From Flavobacterium restrictum (GTDB lineage: Bacteria; Bacteroidota; Bacteroidia; Flavobacteriales; Flavobacteriaceae): a stretch of 64,000 nucleotides of DNA. Both the position numbers and the translations under genes were made by a program. This document shows, in pieces, positions 15,970 to 24,804 of the stretch. Under the pieces are notes generated by a model. That model saw only the letters and a program-made list of their open reading frames with translations. It was not told the DNA's origin and searched no databases. Within the stretch, counting starts at the first letter, position 1, and each line of letters opens with the position of its first letter. The stretch spans positions 1 through 64,000 of the forward strand of contig NZ_VJZT01000016.1 of assembly GCF_007097245.1 (NCBI RefSeq), written 5' to 3'.

Positions 15970-17766
15970 ATGAAACATATAAGGAATTTTTGCATTATTG
16001 CACATATTGATCACGGAAAAAGTACATTGGCAGACCGATTATTGGGAGCAACCCAAACGGTAACTGCCCGTGAGGAAAAGGCACAATTGCTTGATAATAT
16101 GGACTTGGAACGCGAACGTGGTATCACGATTAAGAGTCACGCCATACAAATGGAATACACGTATAAAGGACAAGAGTACATTTTGAACTTGATTGATACT
16201 CCGGGTCACGTGGATTTTTCTTATGAAGTTTCCCGTTCGATTGCGGCTTGCGAAGGAGCGTTATTGATTGTAGATGCTGCTCAAAGTATTCAGGCACAAA
16301 CGATTTCTAATTTGTACTTAGCTCTAGAAAACGACTTGGAAATTATTCCGGTTTTGAACAAAGTAGATTTACCAAGTGCTAATCCAGAGGAAGTAAGTGA
16401 CGATATTATTGATTTGCTTGGCTGTAAATTGGAAGATATTATTCATGCTTCGGGTAAAACTGGTTTTGGTGTAGAAAATATATTGGCAGCGATTATCGAA
16501 AAAATTCCGCCTCCGTCAGGAAATGTTGATGAGCCTTTGCAAGCTTTGATTTTTGACTCGCATTACAATCCGTTTCGTGGAATTGAGGTTATTTTCCGTG
16601 TAAAAAACGGTCAAATCAAAAAAGGGCAAAAAATTAAGTTCATGGCTACCGGCAATGAATATTTTGCAGATGAAATTGGAACTTTAAAATTAAACCAAGT
16701 TCCGAAACAAGTGATTTCGGCAGGAGATGTTGGATATTTGATTTCGGGTATAAAGGAAGCCAAAGAAGTAAAAGTTGGAGACACATTGACGGATGCAAAA
16801 ACGCCAACTACCAATATAATTACGGGTTTTGAAGATGTGAAACCAATGGTTTTTGCGGGAATTTATCCTGTGGACACCGAAGATTATGAAGAGTTGCGGA
16901 ACTCGATGGAAAAATTGCAGTTGAATGATGCTTCGTTGGTATTTTTACCAGAAAGCTCAGCAGCATTGGGATTTGGTTTCCGTTGTGGATTTTTAGGAAT
17001 GTTGCACATGGAAATTATCCAAGAGCGTTTGGAGCGAGAGTTTAACATGACGGTGATTACTACGGTTCCCAATGTTTCGTATTTGGCGTATACCAAGAAA
17101 CATCCAGAAACACCGCTTGTTGTCAATAATCCTTCCGACTTACCGGAGCCTTCTCGTTTGAACCATGTGGAAGAGCCTTTTATAAAAGCTACCATAATTA
17201 CCAAAGCGGATTATGTGGGGAATGTAATGAGTTTGTGTATCGAAAAACGTGGTTTAATTACCAACCAAACCTATTTGACTACGGAACGTGTGGAGTTGAC
17301 TTTTGATATGCCGTTGGCCGAGATTGTATTCGATTTTTATGACCGTTTGAAAACCGTTTCCAAAGGCTATGCGTCATTTGATTATACGCCAATTGGAATG
17401 CGAACTTCTAATTTGGTCAAAGTAGATATTTTATTGAATGCTACTATTGTGGATGCTTTGTCTTCGTTGATGCATACTGATAATGCCTATTCGATTGGTA
17501 AAAAAATGTGCGAGAAACTGAAAGAGTTAATTCCGCGCCAGCAATTTGATATTCCTGTTCAAGCAGCAATTGGTGTGAAAGTAATCTCTCGTGAAACGAT
17601 AAAAGCCTTGCGTAAAGATGTAACTGCCAAATGTTATGGTGGCGATATTTCCCGTAAACGAAAATTATTGGAAAAACAGAAAAAAGGGAAGAAACGCATG
17701 CGATTGGTAGGAAATGTAGAAATCCCGCAAGAAGCGTTTATGGCGGTGTTGAAATTGAATGATTAA
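15970..17766 (+). CDS. lepA: Elongation factor 4
   Basis: LepA (EF4) is a ribosomal GTPase linked to back-translocation and to 30S biogenesis. The 598-residue product has the G1 loop [10 protein letters not shown]2 region RGITI, G3 DTPGHVDF and G4 NKVDL at the N terminus. The EF-G-like domains follow, and then the LepA-specific C-terminal domain with the conserved [20 protein letters not shown]. It is full-length. A structured RNA element with a putative promoter lies directly upstream, so expression may depend on that leader. A terminator follows at 17808. Confidence 0.97.
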   Translation: MKHIRNFCIIAHIDHGKSTLADRLLGATQTVTAREEKAQLLDNMDLERERGITIKSHAIQMEYTYKGQEYILNLIDTPGHVDFSYEVSRSIAACEGALLIVDAAQSIQAQTISNLYLALENDLEIIPVLNKVDLPSANPEEVSDDIIDLLGCKLEDIIHASGKTGFGVENILAAIIEKIPPPSGNVDEPLQALIFDSHYNPFRGIEVIFRVKNGQIKKGQKIKFMATGNEYFADEIGTLKLNQVPKQVISAGDVGYLISGIKEAKEVKVGDTLTDAKTPTTNIITGFEDVKPMVFAGIYPVDTEDYEELRNSMEKLQLNDASLVFLPESSAALGFGFRCGFLGMLHMEIIQERLEREFNMTVITTVPNVSYLAYTKKHPETPLVVNNPSDLPEPSRLNHVEEPFIKATIITKADYVGNVMSLCIEKRGLITNQTYLTTERVELTFDMPLAEIVFDFYDRLKTVSKGYASFDYTPIGMRTSNLVKVDILLNATIVDALSSLMHTDNAYSIGKKMCEKLKELIPRQQFDIPVQAAIGVKVISRETIKALRKDVTAKCYGGDISRKRKLLEKQKKGKKRMRLVGNVEIPQEAFMAVLKLND

Positions 17767-17807
17767 TCTTTTTATATAGCAAAGAAGAAAGAAAAAAGAA
17801 CAAAGAG

Positions 17808-17837
17808 AAAACCTGATGATGAAAATTGTCAGGTTTT
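17808..17837 (+). terminator. Terminator of lepA
   Basis: AAAACCTGA and TCAGGTTTT are 9-bp arms around a 12-base loop, followed by a T-run, 41 bases after the lepA stop codon. Confidence 0.8.
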
Positions 17838-17882
17838 TTTGTTTTATTGCTTGAAAGAACTCTTTTTTAATTTCCTAAAACA

Positions 17883-17915
17883 AAAAACCCGATACAATGA
17901 TTGTATCGGGTTTTT
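17883..17915. terminator. Bidirectional terminator between lepA and the PpiD-like gene
   Basis: AAAAACCCGATACAA and TTGTATCGGGTTTTT are perfect 15-bp arms around a 3-base loop. The hairpin stops transcription of the minus-strand operon ending at 17949 and backs up the lepA terminator. Confidence 0.88.
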
Positions 17916-17948
17916 ATATGAATTAACCTTTATTCACTTCAAAAACAA

Positions 17949-20048
17949 CTAGTAATTAAATTGGCTTCTGTTGTCTTCGATTTTTGCAATTCCTTTCAAA
18001 GCAGGAATAACTCTGTTGGCATCGTTTGCGTTTTGAGCCTTTAATTTAGCAACGTAAGCTGCATGTTCTTTTAAAACTGGTGCTTTTACAGTTGCTAGAT
18101 TTTTAACTACGTAAACGCCTGTATTTCCTTCAATAGGTGACGAAAGTGTATTGGCAGCTAATGCAAATGCGTTTCCTACTACTTTTGGCTCTTGACCCAC
18201 GCCACCTGCCAACACTGGATTTTCCATTGTTACAGCAACTGCTTGTTGTACTGGAGCTCCTACTGCTTTTGCAATGGCATCAATTGATGTCCCAGACATT
18301 TTTGCTTTGATCAATTCGGCTTTTTTCTTGTTTTTAAGAATTGGCTCTACATAAGGTCTAGCGCTAGTTACCGCAACTAAACCAGATTTATCTTCGCTTT
18401 TTAATTTTGCAATAACGTAACCTACATTAGCTACTTCAAATCTTTTTACGCTACCTACTTTTGTGTCGGCTTCAAAAGCCCATCTTACAATCGTTCTTTG
18501 ATTTCCTAATGAACCAAAATTTTCATCCATTGCTTTTACGCTTACTGGAGGAGCGACAGTTAATTTCATGTCTTTGGCTACTTTGTCAAAATCTTTATCG
18601 GCTACAGCTAACTCAAATTGACCCGCTTGTTCGAATACTTTATTTGACGTAGCTTCAGAAGCTTCTACTTTTTGAGCTACCGTTGCTAAACGAATTCCGT
18701 CTTGCTTATCGGTAATTTTGATGATGTGAAATCCAAAAGGAGTTTCTACTAATCCAACTTTTCCGATAGGATTGCTAAATACAAAATCATTAAACGGTTT
18801 TACCATTTGGTTAGGACCAAAATAACCCAAATCACCACCTTGTTGCGCCGAAGAATCATCGGAACTTGTAAAAGCCAACATCAAGAAACTATCTGGATTG
18901 GCATTTACTTGTGCCAAAATTGCTTCTGCTTTGGCTTTAGCTTCTTCTTTGGTTCTTTTCTCTTTTTTATTTGGCACTTGCGTTCCTTCGTAACTAATCA
19001 AGATATGACTTGCTTTTGCATTTACTCCAGCTTTCATTCCTAAAGATTTAGAAATACAGTAGTAATTTCCAAATTTATAAGGCCCATAAACAGCCCCTGG
19101 AGCCAAGCTAAACAGTTGGTCTGCATCTACAGCTGGCAAATCTTTTTTGGCAACATAAGTAGAATCATAAGGCACATCTGAATTTGAATTTACAAATTCA
19201 ACAGTGTTTGTAGCGGCTTTAAATCCTGGTAAAGTATCATTTTTGGAAGTTGCTTGATTGTAAACAACACTTCCGTTTAACAATCCAGCAATTTTGGTTT
19301 TAATTTCATTTTCATCCGCAACAGAGGCCTTGTCTTCGATCAAAGCATAGGAAACTTCACGAGATTCGTCTGCTTTGTATTTTTTTTCATTTTTCTTCAT
19401 GAAATCAGTAATCTCGGCATCAGTAACTTTGACATCACTGTCTTTGATGGTAGAATACAATCCAGCAACGTAAGCAAAATTCACTTTGTTGGATTCCATT
19501 TCATATTTCAATTTTCCTTCTGCTTCGGTAGTATAAATGGCTGATTTTATCAACGTATTGTAGAGTTGGTATTTGGCGTTTAGTTCCGCATCTTTCTCTC
19601 TGTCTTTTAGATATTGGGCTTGCTCTGGATTTGATTTGAAATATTCTTTGAATTTTACAATATCAAAAACTCCTGCGGCATTCATAAACAATGGATTTTT
19701 TCCAATGTTTTGATCTGCTTTCAAAACTTCTAAAATGTGTTTTTCACCAACTCGCAATCCTAATTTATCAAATTCAGAAGTAAGTAAAGCGATTGAAACT
19801 TCTTGATCCCAAACACGATTAGCAGCTGCAGTTGAGGTAATTCCTTGACCACTTTTCTCTACATTACTTACTTTGACTCTAAAATCTTCAAATGCGATAT
19901 CTTTTCCATTGATGTTCCCTACATCTTTTGAACTGGTGCCAAACCCTCCTTTTCTAAAAAGATCTTGTATTATAAATGCAAATAATGCAAGTGCAATAAC
20001 TGCTATCATTAAAGCGGAACGTTGTCTAATTTTTGCTAAAACTGCCAT
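17949..20048 (-). CDS. PpiD/SurA-like peptidyl-prolyl isomerase
   Basis: This 699-residue periplasmic folding factor has one N-terminal membrane anchor (about residues 13-31, IAVIALALFAFII), then a SurA_N-like chaperone region, a parvulin domain (about 343-455; ASHILISYEG, GGDLGYFGPNQMVKPFNDF, GLVETPFGFHIIKI) and a long helical C terminus. This is the PpiD layout. It probably helps fold outer-membrane and secreted proteins at the inner membrane surface. It is the last gene of an operon that also contains an outer-membrane protein and LptC, which fits an envelope role. It is separated by 109 bases from the upstream CNNM gene. Confidence 0.88.
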   Translation of the reverse strand: MAVLAKIRQRSALMIAVIALALFAFIIQDLFRKGGFGTSSKDVGNINGKDIAFEDFRVKVSNVEKSGQGITSTAAANRVWDQEVSIALLTSEFDKLGLRVGEKHILEVLKADQNIGKNPLFMNAAGVFDIVKFKEYFKSNPEQAQYLKDREKDAELNAKYQLYNTLIKSAIYTTEAEGKLKYEMESNKVNFAYVAGLYSTIKDSDVKVTDAEITDFMKKNEKKYKADESREVSYALIEDKASVADENEIKTKIAGLLNGSVVYNQATSKNDTLPGFKAATNTVEFVNSNSDVPYDSTYVAKKDLPAVDADQLFSLAPGAVYGPYKFGNYYCISKSLGMKAGVNAKASHILISYEGTQVPNKKEKRTKEEAKAKAEAILAQVNANPDSFLMLAFTSSDDSSAQQGGDLGYFGPNQMVKPFNDFVFSNPIGKVGLVETPFGFHIIKITDKQDGIRLATVAQKVEASEATSNKVFEQAGQFELAVADKDFDKVAKDMKLTVAPPVSVKAMDENFGSLGNQRTIVRWAFEADTKVGSVKRFEVANVGYVIAKLKSEDKSGLVAVTSARPYVEPILKNKKKAELIKAKMSGTSIDAIAKAVGAPVQQAVAVTMENPVLAGGVGQEPKVVGNAFALAANTLSSPIEGNTGVYVVKNLATVKAPVLKEHAAYVAKLKAQNANDANRVIPALKGIAKIEDNRSQFNY

Positions 20049-20157
20049 TTTTATTGTTGTTAATTTTTAAATTCAGTTTGCGAAAATACAATTATCTAAT
20101 TAATAATTATACTAGTAGCGTTTTATTTTACAAGAATTTTTATTTTCTCAAAAAAAA

Positions 20158-21417
20158 TCACTCTCGAATGCTCATTTTAACTAATTCTATTTTCTTATTT
20201 GTGGCTTCTTCAATACTAAAATGAAAGATTCCAATGGTAATATTTGCCCCTTTTTGAGGGATTTCTTTAGTGAAATCGACTATAAAACCGCCGAGTGTTC
20301 CATACGAATCACTTTCGGGAATATTCAACTTATAGGTTTCGTTTAAGTAAGCAACATCCAATCGGGTCGAGAATAAATAAACACCTTCTTGAACCACTTT
20401 TTCTATTAATTCCTCATCAAAATCATGTTCGTCTTCAATTTCACCAAAAAGTTCTTCTACAATATCTTCAATGGTTATAATTCCTGATGTGCCTCCGTAT
20501 TCGTCAAGAACTACGGCAACACTTTTTCGTTTTTTGGTCAATAATTTCAGTACATCTTTGATAAAAATGGTTTCGGGAACAAATTCTACTGGAATTACAA
20601 TTTCGGATACTGTTTTTGGTTTTTTGAACAAATCAAAAGAGTGAATATAACCCAGAATATCGTCCAAGGAGTTTTGATAAACCACAATTTTAGAATACCC
20701 TGTTGTGATAAAAATAGTTTTTAGTCCCTCGATTGTATCCACCAAATCGATGGCGGCAATTTCGGTTCTTGGCGTCATCACATCTCTGGCACGCACGCCT
20801 GAAAATTCTAAAGCATTCTGGAAAATTTGTATTTCGGAATCTACTTCCTCATGATCCTCTACGGTGCTCATTTGCTCTGTTATGTAATTGCCTAGTTCTA
20901 CTTTACTAAAATACAATTGCACTTGATCGCCTTGGGTTTTAAAGAATTTTCGTAGCACAAAATCAGAAACCCAAATAAAAAATGTAGAAATAAAATAGAA
21001 CAGGAGGTAGAAAATATAGGCTGGAATGGCAAAAAATTTGATAAGTGTATTGGCATAAATTTGAAAAAACACTTTGGGCAAAAATTCAGCTGTGATCAAA
21101 ACAATTAGGGTAGAAAGCACGGTTTGCAGGAACAAATTCGATAAATCCGAAAAATGATACGGCAAAGAATGAATCCAATTCATGAGCATTTCGCCCATAA
21201 AAAACCCATAAACAACCAAGGCGATATTGTTGCCAATAAGCATTGCCGCAATAAATTTAGATGGTTTTTCGGTTAATTTAGTTAATGTCCGAGAAAGGAA
21301 ATTATCCTGTTTTTTTTCTATTTCAAGATAAATTTTATTGGAGGAAATAAATGCAATTTCCATTCCAGAGAAGAAGGCGCATAGTATTAAACAAAGTATT
21401 ATAATACTAATTTCCAT
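20158..21417 (-). CDS. CNNM/CorC-family membrane protein with CBS domains
   Basis: The 419-residue protein has an N-terminal CNNM (DUF21) membrane domain of about four helices (residues 1-150; FFSGMEIAFISSNK signature), a pair of CBS domains (about 205-325; VMTPRTEI, VVLDEYGGTSGIITIEDI) and a C-terminal CorC_HlyC domain (about 335-415; YGTLGGFIVD). The family is annotated as hemolysin-like and is thought to transport or control Mg2+ or similar cations; the substrate here is unknown. It follows a 64-residue gene after three bases and precedes the PpiD-like gene, so it is part of the envelope operon. Confidence 0.88.
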   Translation of the reverse strand: MEISIIILCLILCAFFSGMEIAFISSNKIYLEIEKKQDNFLSRTLTKLTEKPSKFIAAMLIGNNIALVVYGFFMGEMLMNWIHSLPYHFSDLSNLFLQTVLSTLIVLITAEFLPKVFFQIYANTLIKFFAIPAYIFYLLFYFISTFFIWVSDFVLRKFFKTQGDQVQLYFSKVELGNYITEQMSTVEDHEEVDSEIQIFQNALEFSGVRARDVMTPRTEIAAIDLVDTIEGLKTIFITTGYSKIVVYQNSLDDILGYIHSFDLFKKPKTVSEIVIPVEFVPETIFIKDVLKLLTKKRKSVAVVLDEYGGTSGIITIEDIVEELFGEIEDEHDFDEELIEKVVQEGVYLFSTRLDVAYLNETYKLNIPESDSYGTLGGFIVDFTKEIPQKGANITIGIFHFSIEEATNKKIELVKMSIRE

Positions 21418-21420
21418 GTT

Positions 21421-21615
21421 TTAGGATTTATTATTTCGGTCTTCAAATTTCTTCGAAAAACGTTGTCTGAAGAAAAACATAAAAATGGCTGAACCTGCAA
21501 TTATTAAACTCAACCAAGAGCCATCGGTACCATTATTCCATTTTGAAATACCGTCGTAAACGAAATAAGCGGCAAAAACGAGGTAAATATAGGCGGTAAA
21601 TTTTAAATAATTCAT
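21421..21615 (-). CDS. Small two-span membrane protein
   Basis: The 64-residue product has two membrane helices (about 5-22 and 34-51) joined by a short loop with KWNNGTDGSW, and a basic tail (RQRFSKKFEDRNNK). It is not recognised as a named family. It lies 19 bases after lptC and 3 bases before the CNNM gene in a tight operon, which supports it being a real gene with some envelope function. Confidence 0.75.
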   Translation of the reverse strand: MNYLKFTAYIYLVFAAYFVYDGISKWNNGTDGSWLSLIIAGSAIFMFFFRQRFSKKFEDRNNKS

Positions 21616-21634
21616 GGTATTTGGTGTCTTTTTA

Positions 21635-22189
21635 TTATTCGGTCGAAGCTACTTCTCCTGATATTTTTTGAGAATTAACGACTTTAAAATCCTTGCTAAA
21701 ATCAATTCCTTGTCCATTCGAAACGCCTTTTGGGCTGGTAAATTTAAACTTTTTTTCGGTATAAAACCATTCGTTTTTTTGATCAAAAAACAATTGTTCG
21801 GTTTCTAATATTTGTCCGTCTTCGGTGGTGATTTTTACTTTTCCTTGTAAATCGATAATTCCTGTTGGTTGGTAGGAAATGGCATAGTTGGATCGTACAA
21901 AGGTTTTTTTGGCTTTTTTGTCATACAAAGTAACGTCAATGCCTTTTGGAAATTCAGTAAAAGGAAAGTCAACACTGGAGTAATCTAACATTTTTGGACT
22001 GACCAAAATAGCAGTTATCTTACCAGAATCTGTGTATTTTAAATTCAGTGATTCGGCTTCACCACTTGGTGCAAATTCCGAAAAATGTATTTTTTGAACT
22101 TCTTTAAAGTTACTTTCACAGCTCATAAATCCTGTCAAAAGCAGAGTGATGACGGCTGTAAATAGCACTTTGTTTTTTAAGAAATTCAT
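21635..22189 (-). CDS. lptC: LPS export protein LptC
   Basis: LptC is the inner-membrane-anchored protein that passes lipopolysaccharide from the LptBFG transporter to the LptA bridge. The 184-residue product has an N-terminal helix that ends in a lipobox-like FMSC (Cys24), as often seen in Bacteroidetes members, and a beta-jellyroll (about 40-180) with the typical YTDSGKITAILVSPKML and GQILETEQLFFDQKNEWFYT repeats. It starts 14 bases after the outer-membrane protein gene. The family call is firm; the lipid anchor is inferred from the Cys. Confidence 0.85.
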   Translation of the reverse strand: MNFLKNKVLFTAVITLLLTGFMSCESNFKEVQKIHFSEFAPSGEAESLNLKYTDSGKITAILVSPKMLDYSSVDFPFTEFPKGIDVTLYDKKAKKTFVRSNYAISYQPTGIIDLQGKVKITTEDGQILETEQLFFDQKNEWFYTEKKFKFTSPKGVSNGQGIDFSKDFKVVNSQKISGEVASTE

Positions 22190-22203
22190 TAGGAAAGGTT
22201 GGT

Positions 22204-23454
22204 TTAATTGAATTTTCTTCTTTCAAACCATCGGTCATTTAGCGAGAAACTCACGCTTACATTAGCATAATTTTCTTGAATCAAACCAGCTGCTGTAGTT
22301 CCTTTTTTGCCTATTTCTAAACCAAAATTAAAATTAGAAAACGATCCAGATGAAGGCAATCCAAATCCTAATGTTACTGCTCTGTCATTAATGGATTGAT
22401 TGTTAACAATTAAGCCCGTTTTCTCGTACCGAAATCCACCACGGTAGGTAATCCTTTTGGCGTAACTAGTAAATGAATTGTAGTTTGGAATATAATAACC
22501 ACCTAAACTGTATTTAGCATATTTGCCAAAGGTAGCATCGCCTACGTTATTATAATTATTGGAAAAATTTCCTTTATCTCGTAAGGCAACTTGCCCACCC
22601 AAAAGCCATTTTCTTGTTTCGCCAACACCTAAACCAAAAGTTATTTTACTTGGTAATTTAAGGTCGTTTTTGGTTTTTACCGCATCAAAAGAATCGCTAA
22701 CCACTAAATCAAATGCCGAATTGTATTTTACGGTCGCTATATTTCGCTCATTAGTAGCAGACAAAGTGCTTTCAATCATATAACTTACAGAACTGAAAAG
22801 GCTTAATTTTTTGGTGATTTTAGTTTGATACATCGAACCAATATTGTAATTCACTCCTGATAAATTAGCCACATTAGATTCACGAGTACCTACAGGCACA
22901 TCCGTTATGAACTCTAAATTACTGGCTTCAATTTTTCCAAAATTGTAGCTTACATCAGCACCAATAGTAAAGTTTGGTGTGATTTTATATCCTAATCCTG
23001 CAAAAACTTTATTCAAGCCTCCGCTACCTTCAAGTCGTTTGTTGGTTTCCCCTACAACGGATGTCAACGATTCGATTTTGTATCCCACAGAAGAATACGG
23101 AATCAAACCAAAACCAAAACCCAACTTTCCTATGGGAATACCAATTCCTAAATAGTCCAAGGTCGTTCTTTTGGCTGTTGCTTTATCACTATCGGTTTTA
23201 AGTTTTGTTGTCCCGTAAGTTGCACTCATGGTAAAAGTGGTTAGCTTGAGACTGGCATAACTGGCTGGATTATCAAAATTCATGTGAATACTGTCCTGCT
23301 CAACGCTCACACCACCCATAGAACGGGTTTCAAGCGCTCCTTTGTATCGAATATCACCAATACCATAATACGAATAAGGGGATGAAGTTCCTTGTTGTGC
23401 TGCTGCAACTAGCGATAAAAGCAAACAAGCAGTTATTATAATTCTTTTAATCAT
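22204..23454 (-). CDS. Outer membrane protein, probable 14-strand barrel
   Basis: The 416-residue protein begins with a signal peptide (residues 1-19, ending AAA-QQ) and continues as alternating beta strands with many aromatic and glycine turns, for example SPYSYYGIGDIRYKG, GIGIPIGKLGFGFGLIPYSS and FGLPSSGSFSNFNFGLEIGKK. The pattern resembles FadL/OmpP1-like barrels found next to coaX and lptC in Flavobacteria. The substrate is unknown. Its start overlaps the end of coaX by eight bases, indicating translational coupling. Confidence 0.8.
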   Translation of the reverse strand: MIKRIIITACLLLSLVAAAQQGTSSPYSYYGIGDIRYKGALETRSMGGVSVEQDSIHMNFDNPASYASLKLTTFTMSATYGTTKLKTDSDKATAKRTTLDYLGIGIPIGKLGFGFGLIPYSSVGYKIESLTSVVGETNKRLEGSGGLNKVFAGLGYKITPNFTIGADVSYNFGKIEASNLEFITDVPVGTRESNVANLSGVNYNIGSMYQTKITKKLSLFSSVSYMIESTLSATNERNIATVKYNSAFDLVVSDSFDAVKTKNDLKLPSKITFGLGVGETRKWLLGGQVALRDKGNFSNNYNNVGDATFGKYAKYSLGGYYIPNYNSFTSYAKRITYRGGFRYEKTGLIVNNQSINDRAVTLGFGLPSSGSFSNFNFGLEIGKKGTTAAGLIQENYANVSVSFSLNDRWFERRKFN

Positions 23455-24181
23455 TGTTGATTTTATATTGAAAAGTTTGGTTCATACTTTCTAAAAGAAA
23501 ATTTGAATTGGCAAATATGGTATTTTTTAATCGGTTAGCCAAAAAATCTGCGTCTCCACCCGTTAAAATTATTATAAAATTTGGATACTTTGCTTTGTAT
23601 TCATCGATAAAACCGTCAATTTCATATACCAAACCGTTTACAACTCCGGAATGAATGGATGCCTCCGTTGAGGAGCCTGTTAAACCATGGGGTGCTTGCA
23701 AGGATAGTAGAGGAAGTTTTTCGGTGTAATTATGCAAACTTTCATAGCGCAATCGCAATCCTGGTGCAATGGCACCGCCCCAATAGTCGTTATTTGTGTC
23801 AATAAAGTCATAAGTCACACAAGTTCCTGCGTCTATTATCAATCTATTTCTATTAGGATGCAGCATTGTTGCTCCAGCTGCAAGCACCATTCGGTCGATT
23901 CCTAATGTATGGGGTGTTTCATACTTGTTTACAAACGGAAAAGGATTGTTACGAGTAATAAAATGAACTTTTAGCGTTGCTTCAAAGGTAGAAAAAGCCT
24001 TTTTTTCGATACTTCCTACGCTAGAAACGACCAAATAAGTCACATTTGGAAATTTTTTTAAACTATTTTGAATATTTTTTTGAAGTTTATTTTCGTCAAA
24101 AATAAAAAAATCCAAAAGAGTATGCCCCTCAAAAACAGCACCTTTAATCCGTGTATTGCCAACATCTATTACTAAAACCAT
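23447..24181 (-). CDS. coaX: Type III pantothenate kinase
   Basis: CoaX phosphorylates pantothenate, the first step of CoA synthesis, and unlike CoaA is not inhibited by CoA. The 244-residue product carries the ASKHA-fold motifs: DVGNTRIKGAVF (phosphate loop, Asp6), HTLGIDRM, the catalytic region DAGTCVTYDF, GGAIAPG and LTGGDADFL. It is the first gene of the minus-strand envelope operon and overlaps the following outer-membrane protein gene by eight bases. Its position is probably a matter of shared transcription rather than function. Confidence 0.92.
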   Translation of the reverse strand: MVLVIDVGNTRIKGAVFEGHTLLDFFIFDENKLQKNIQNSLKKFPNVTYLVVSSVGSIEKKAFSTFEATLKVHFITRNNPFPFVNKYETPHTLGIDRMVLAAGATMLHPNRNRLIIDAGTCVTYDFIDTNNDYWGGAIAPGLRLRYESLHNYTEKLPLLSLQAPHGLTGSSTEASIHSGVVNGLVYEIDGFIDEYKAKYPNFIIILTGGDADFLANRLKNTIFANSNFLLESMNQTFQYKINND

Positions 24182-24233
24182 ACTAATTATTTAGAAGTTG
24201 CAAAGATACGAATTGATTTTTTTTAAAATTTGT

Positions 24234-24264
24234 TTTGGATAAATTAAAAATGGTTCTATATTTG
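24234..24264 (+). promoter_or_regulatory. Promoter of tRNA-Phe
   Basis: TTTG (24234-24237), a 19-base spacer and TATATTTG (24257-24264) match the Bacteroidetes consensus. The start site would be about ten bases before the tRNA. Confidence 0.8.
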
Positions 24265-24280
24265 CACCCGCAACAAGCAC

Positions 24281-24356
24281 GGTGCCTTAGCTCAGATGGT
24301 AGAGCAATGGACTGAAAATCCATGTGTCCCTGGTTCGATCCCTGGAGGCACCACCA
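24281..24356 (+). tRNA. tRNA-Phe (GAA)
   Basis: The acceptor stem is GGTGCCT with AGGCACC, followed by discriminator A and an encoded CCA. The anticodon loop CTGAAAA carries GAA at 24314-24316. The D arm GCTCAGATGGTAGAGC is normal. The T stem CCTGG/CCTGG contains a U-U opposition in the middle (51-63). Confidence 0.95.
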
Positions 24357-24383
24357 AAACCCACTCAACCGAGTGGGTTTTTT
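24357..24383 (+). terminator. Terminator of tRNA-Phe
   Basis: AAACCCACTC and GAGTGGGTTT are 10-bp arms around AACC, followed by T's, directly after the CCA end. Confidence 0.88.
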
Positions 24384-24480
24384 GTTTATAATTGTTTTTT
24401 AAGTTTACTTTTTTAAAATCAAAGTTTGCAAATCAAACCCATCAGGGAGTAATTCGCCTGTGATACCTCTTAAAACCAAA

Positions 24481-24506
24481 AAAACCGCTTCTTTCGAAGC
24501 GGTTTT
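24481..24506 (-). terminator. Terminator of tRNA-Leu
   Basis: AAAACCGCTTC and GAAGCGGTTTT are 11-bp arms around TTTC, directly after the 3' end of the minus-strand tRNA-Leu. Confidence 0.88.
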
Positions 24507-24507
24507 G

Positions 24508-24587
24508 TACCCGGAGCCGGAGTCGAACCGGCACGGTTTCCCACAGGTGTTTGAGACCAGCGCGTCTACCAATTCCGCCATCCGGGC
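24508..24587 (-). tRNA. tRNA-Leu (CAA)
   Basis: On the minus strand the acceptor stem is GCCCGGA with TCCGGGT (first pair G-U), discriminator A. The anticodon is CAA (complement of 24551-24553) in the loop CTCAAAC. A variable arm and a T arm GCCGGTTCGACTCCGGC are present. CCA is not encoded. The anticodon stem has a U-U opposition at 28-42. Confidence 0.93.
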
Positions 24588-24597
24588 GAAGCAGACC

Positions 24598-24617
24598 GAA
24601 GTAACAACAGTTACTTC
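24598..24617 (-). other. Hairpin in the 5' leader of tRNA-Leu
   Basis: GAAGTAAC and GTTACTTC are perfect 8-bp arms around AACA, lying ten bases before the mature 5' end of tRNA-Leu within its probable precursor leader. Confidence 0.5.
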
Positions 24618-24672
24618 ACGCAATAAAGAACTATTTAGTGGTAGCTAAACAGCTTTTCCCTTTAACACGGTG

Positions 24673-24680
24673 CAAATGTA
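24673..24680 (-). promoter_or_regulatory. Putative -7 box for tRNA-Leu
   Basis: TACATTTG on the minus strand fits TAnnTTTG and is about 85 bases before the tRNA. No clear TTG lies 19 bases farther upstream. Confidence 0.45.
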
Positions 24681-24746
24681 AAAAATAAAATTAAAAATTC
24701 TACTAAAATTACTTAAATTTTTGCTTTCAGAGTGAAATAATTTTTA

Positions 24747-24754
24747 TAAATTTG
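24747..24754 (+). promoter_or_regulatory. Putative -7 box of prs
   Basis: TAAATTTG fits the -7 consensus, 50 bases before the prs ATG. The nearest TTG upstream is 23 bases away, longer than usual. Confidence 0.5.
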
Positions 24755-24804
24755 CACCTCTTTTAAAAAGAAACACTCAACTAACTACAAAACAACAAAT
24801 TAAA

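Noticed and set aside
24183..24368. A 61-residue frame over tRNA-Phe
   Set aside because: It is the antisense of the tRNA and its promoter; no coding evidence.
24405..24623. A 72-residue open frame over tRNA-Leu
   Set aside because: It is the translation of the tRNA and its terminator, a common false protein call.
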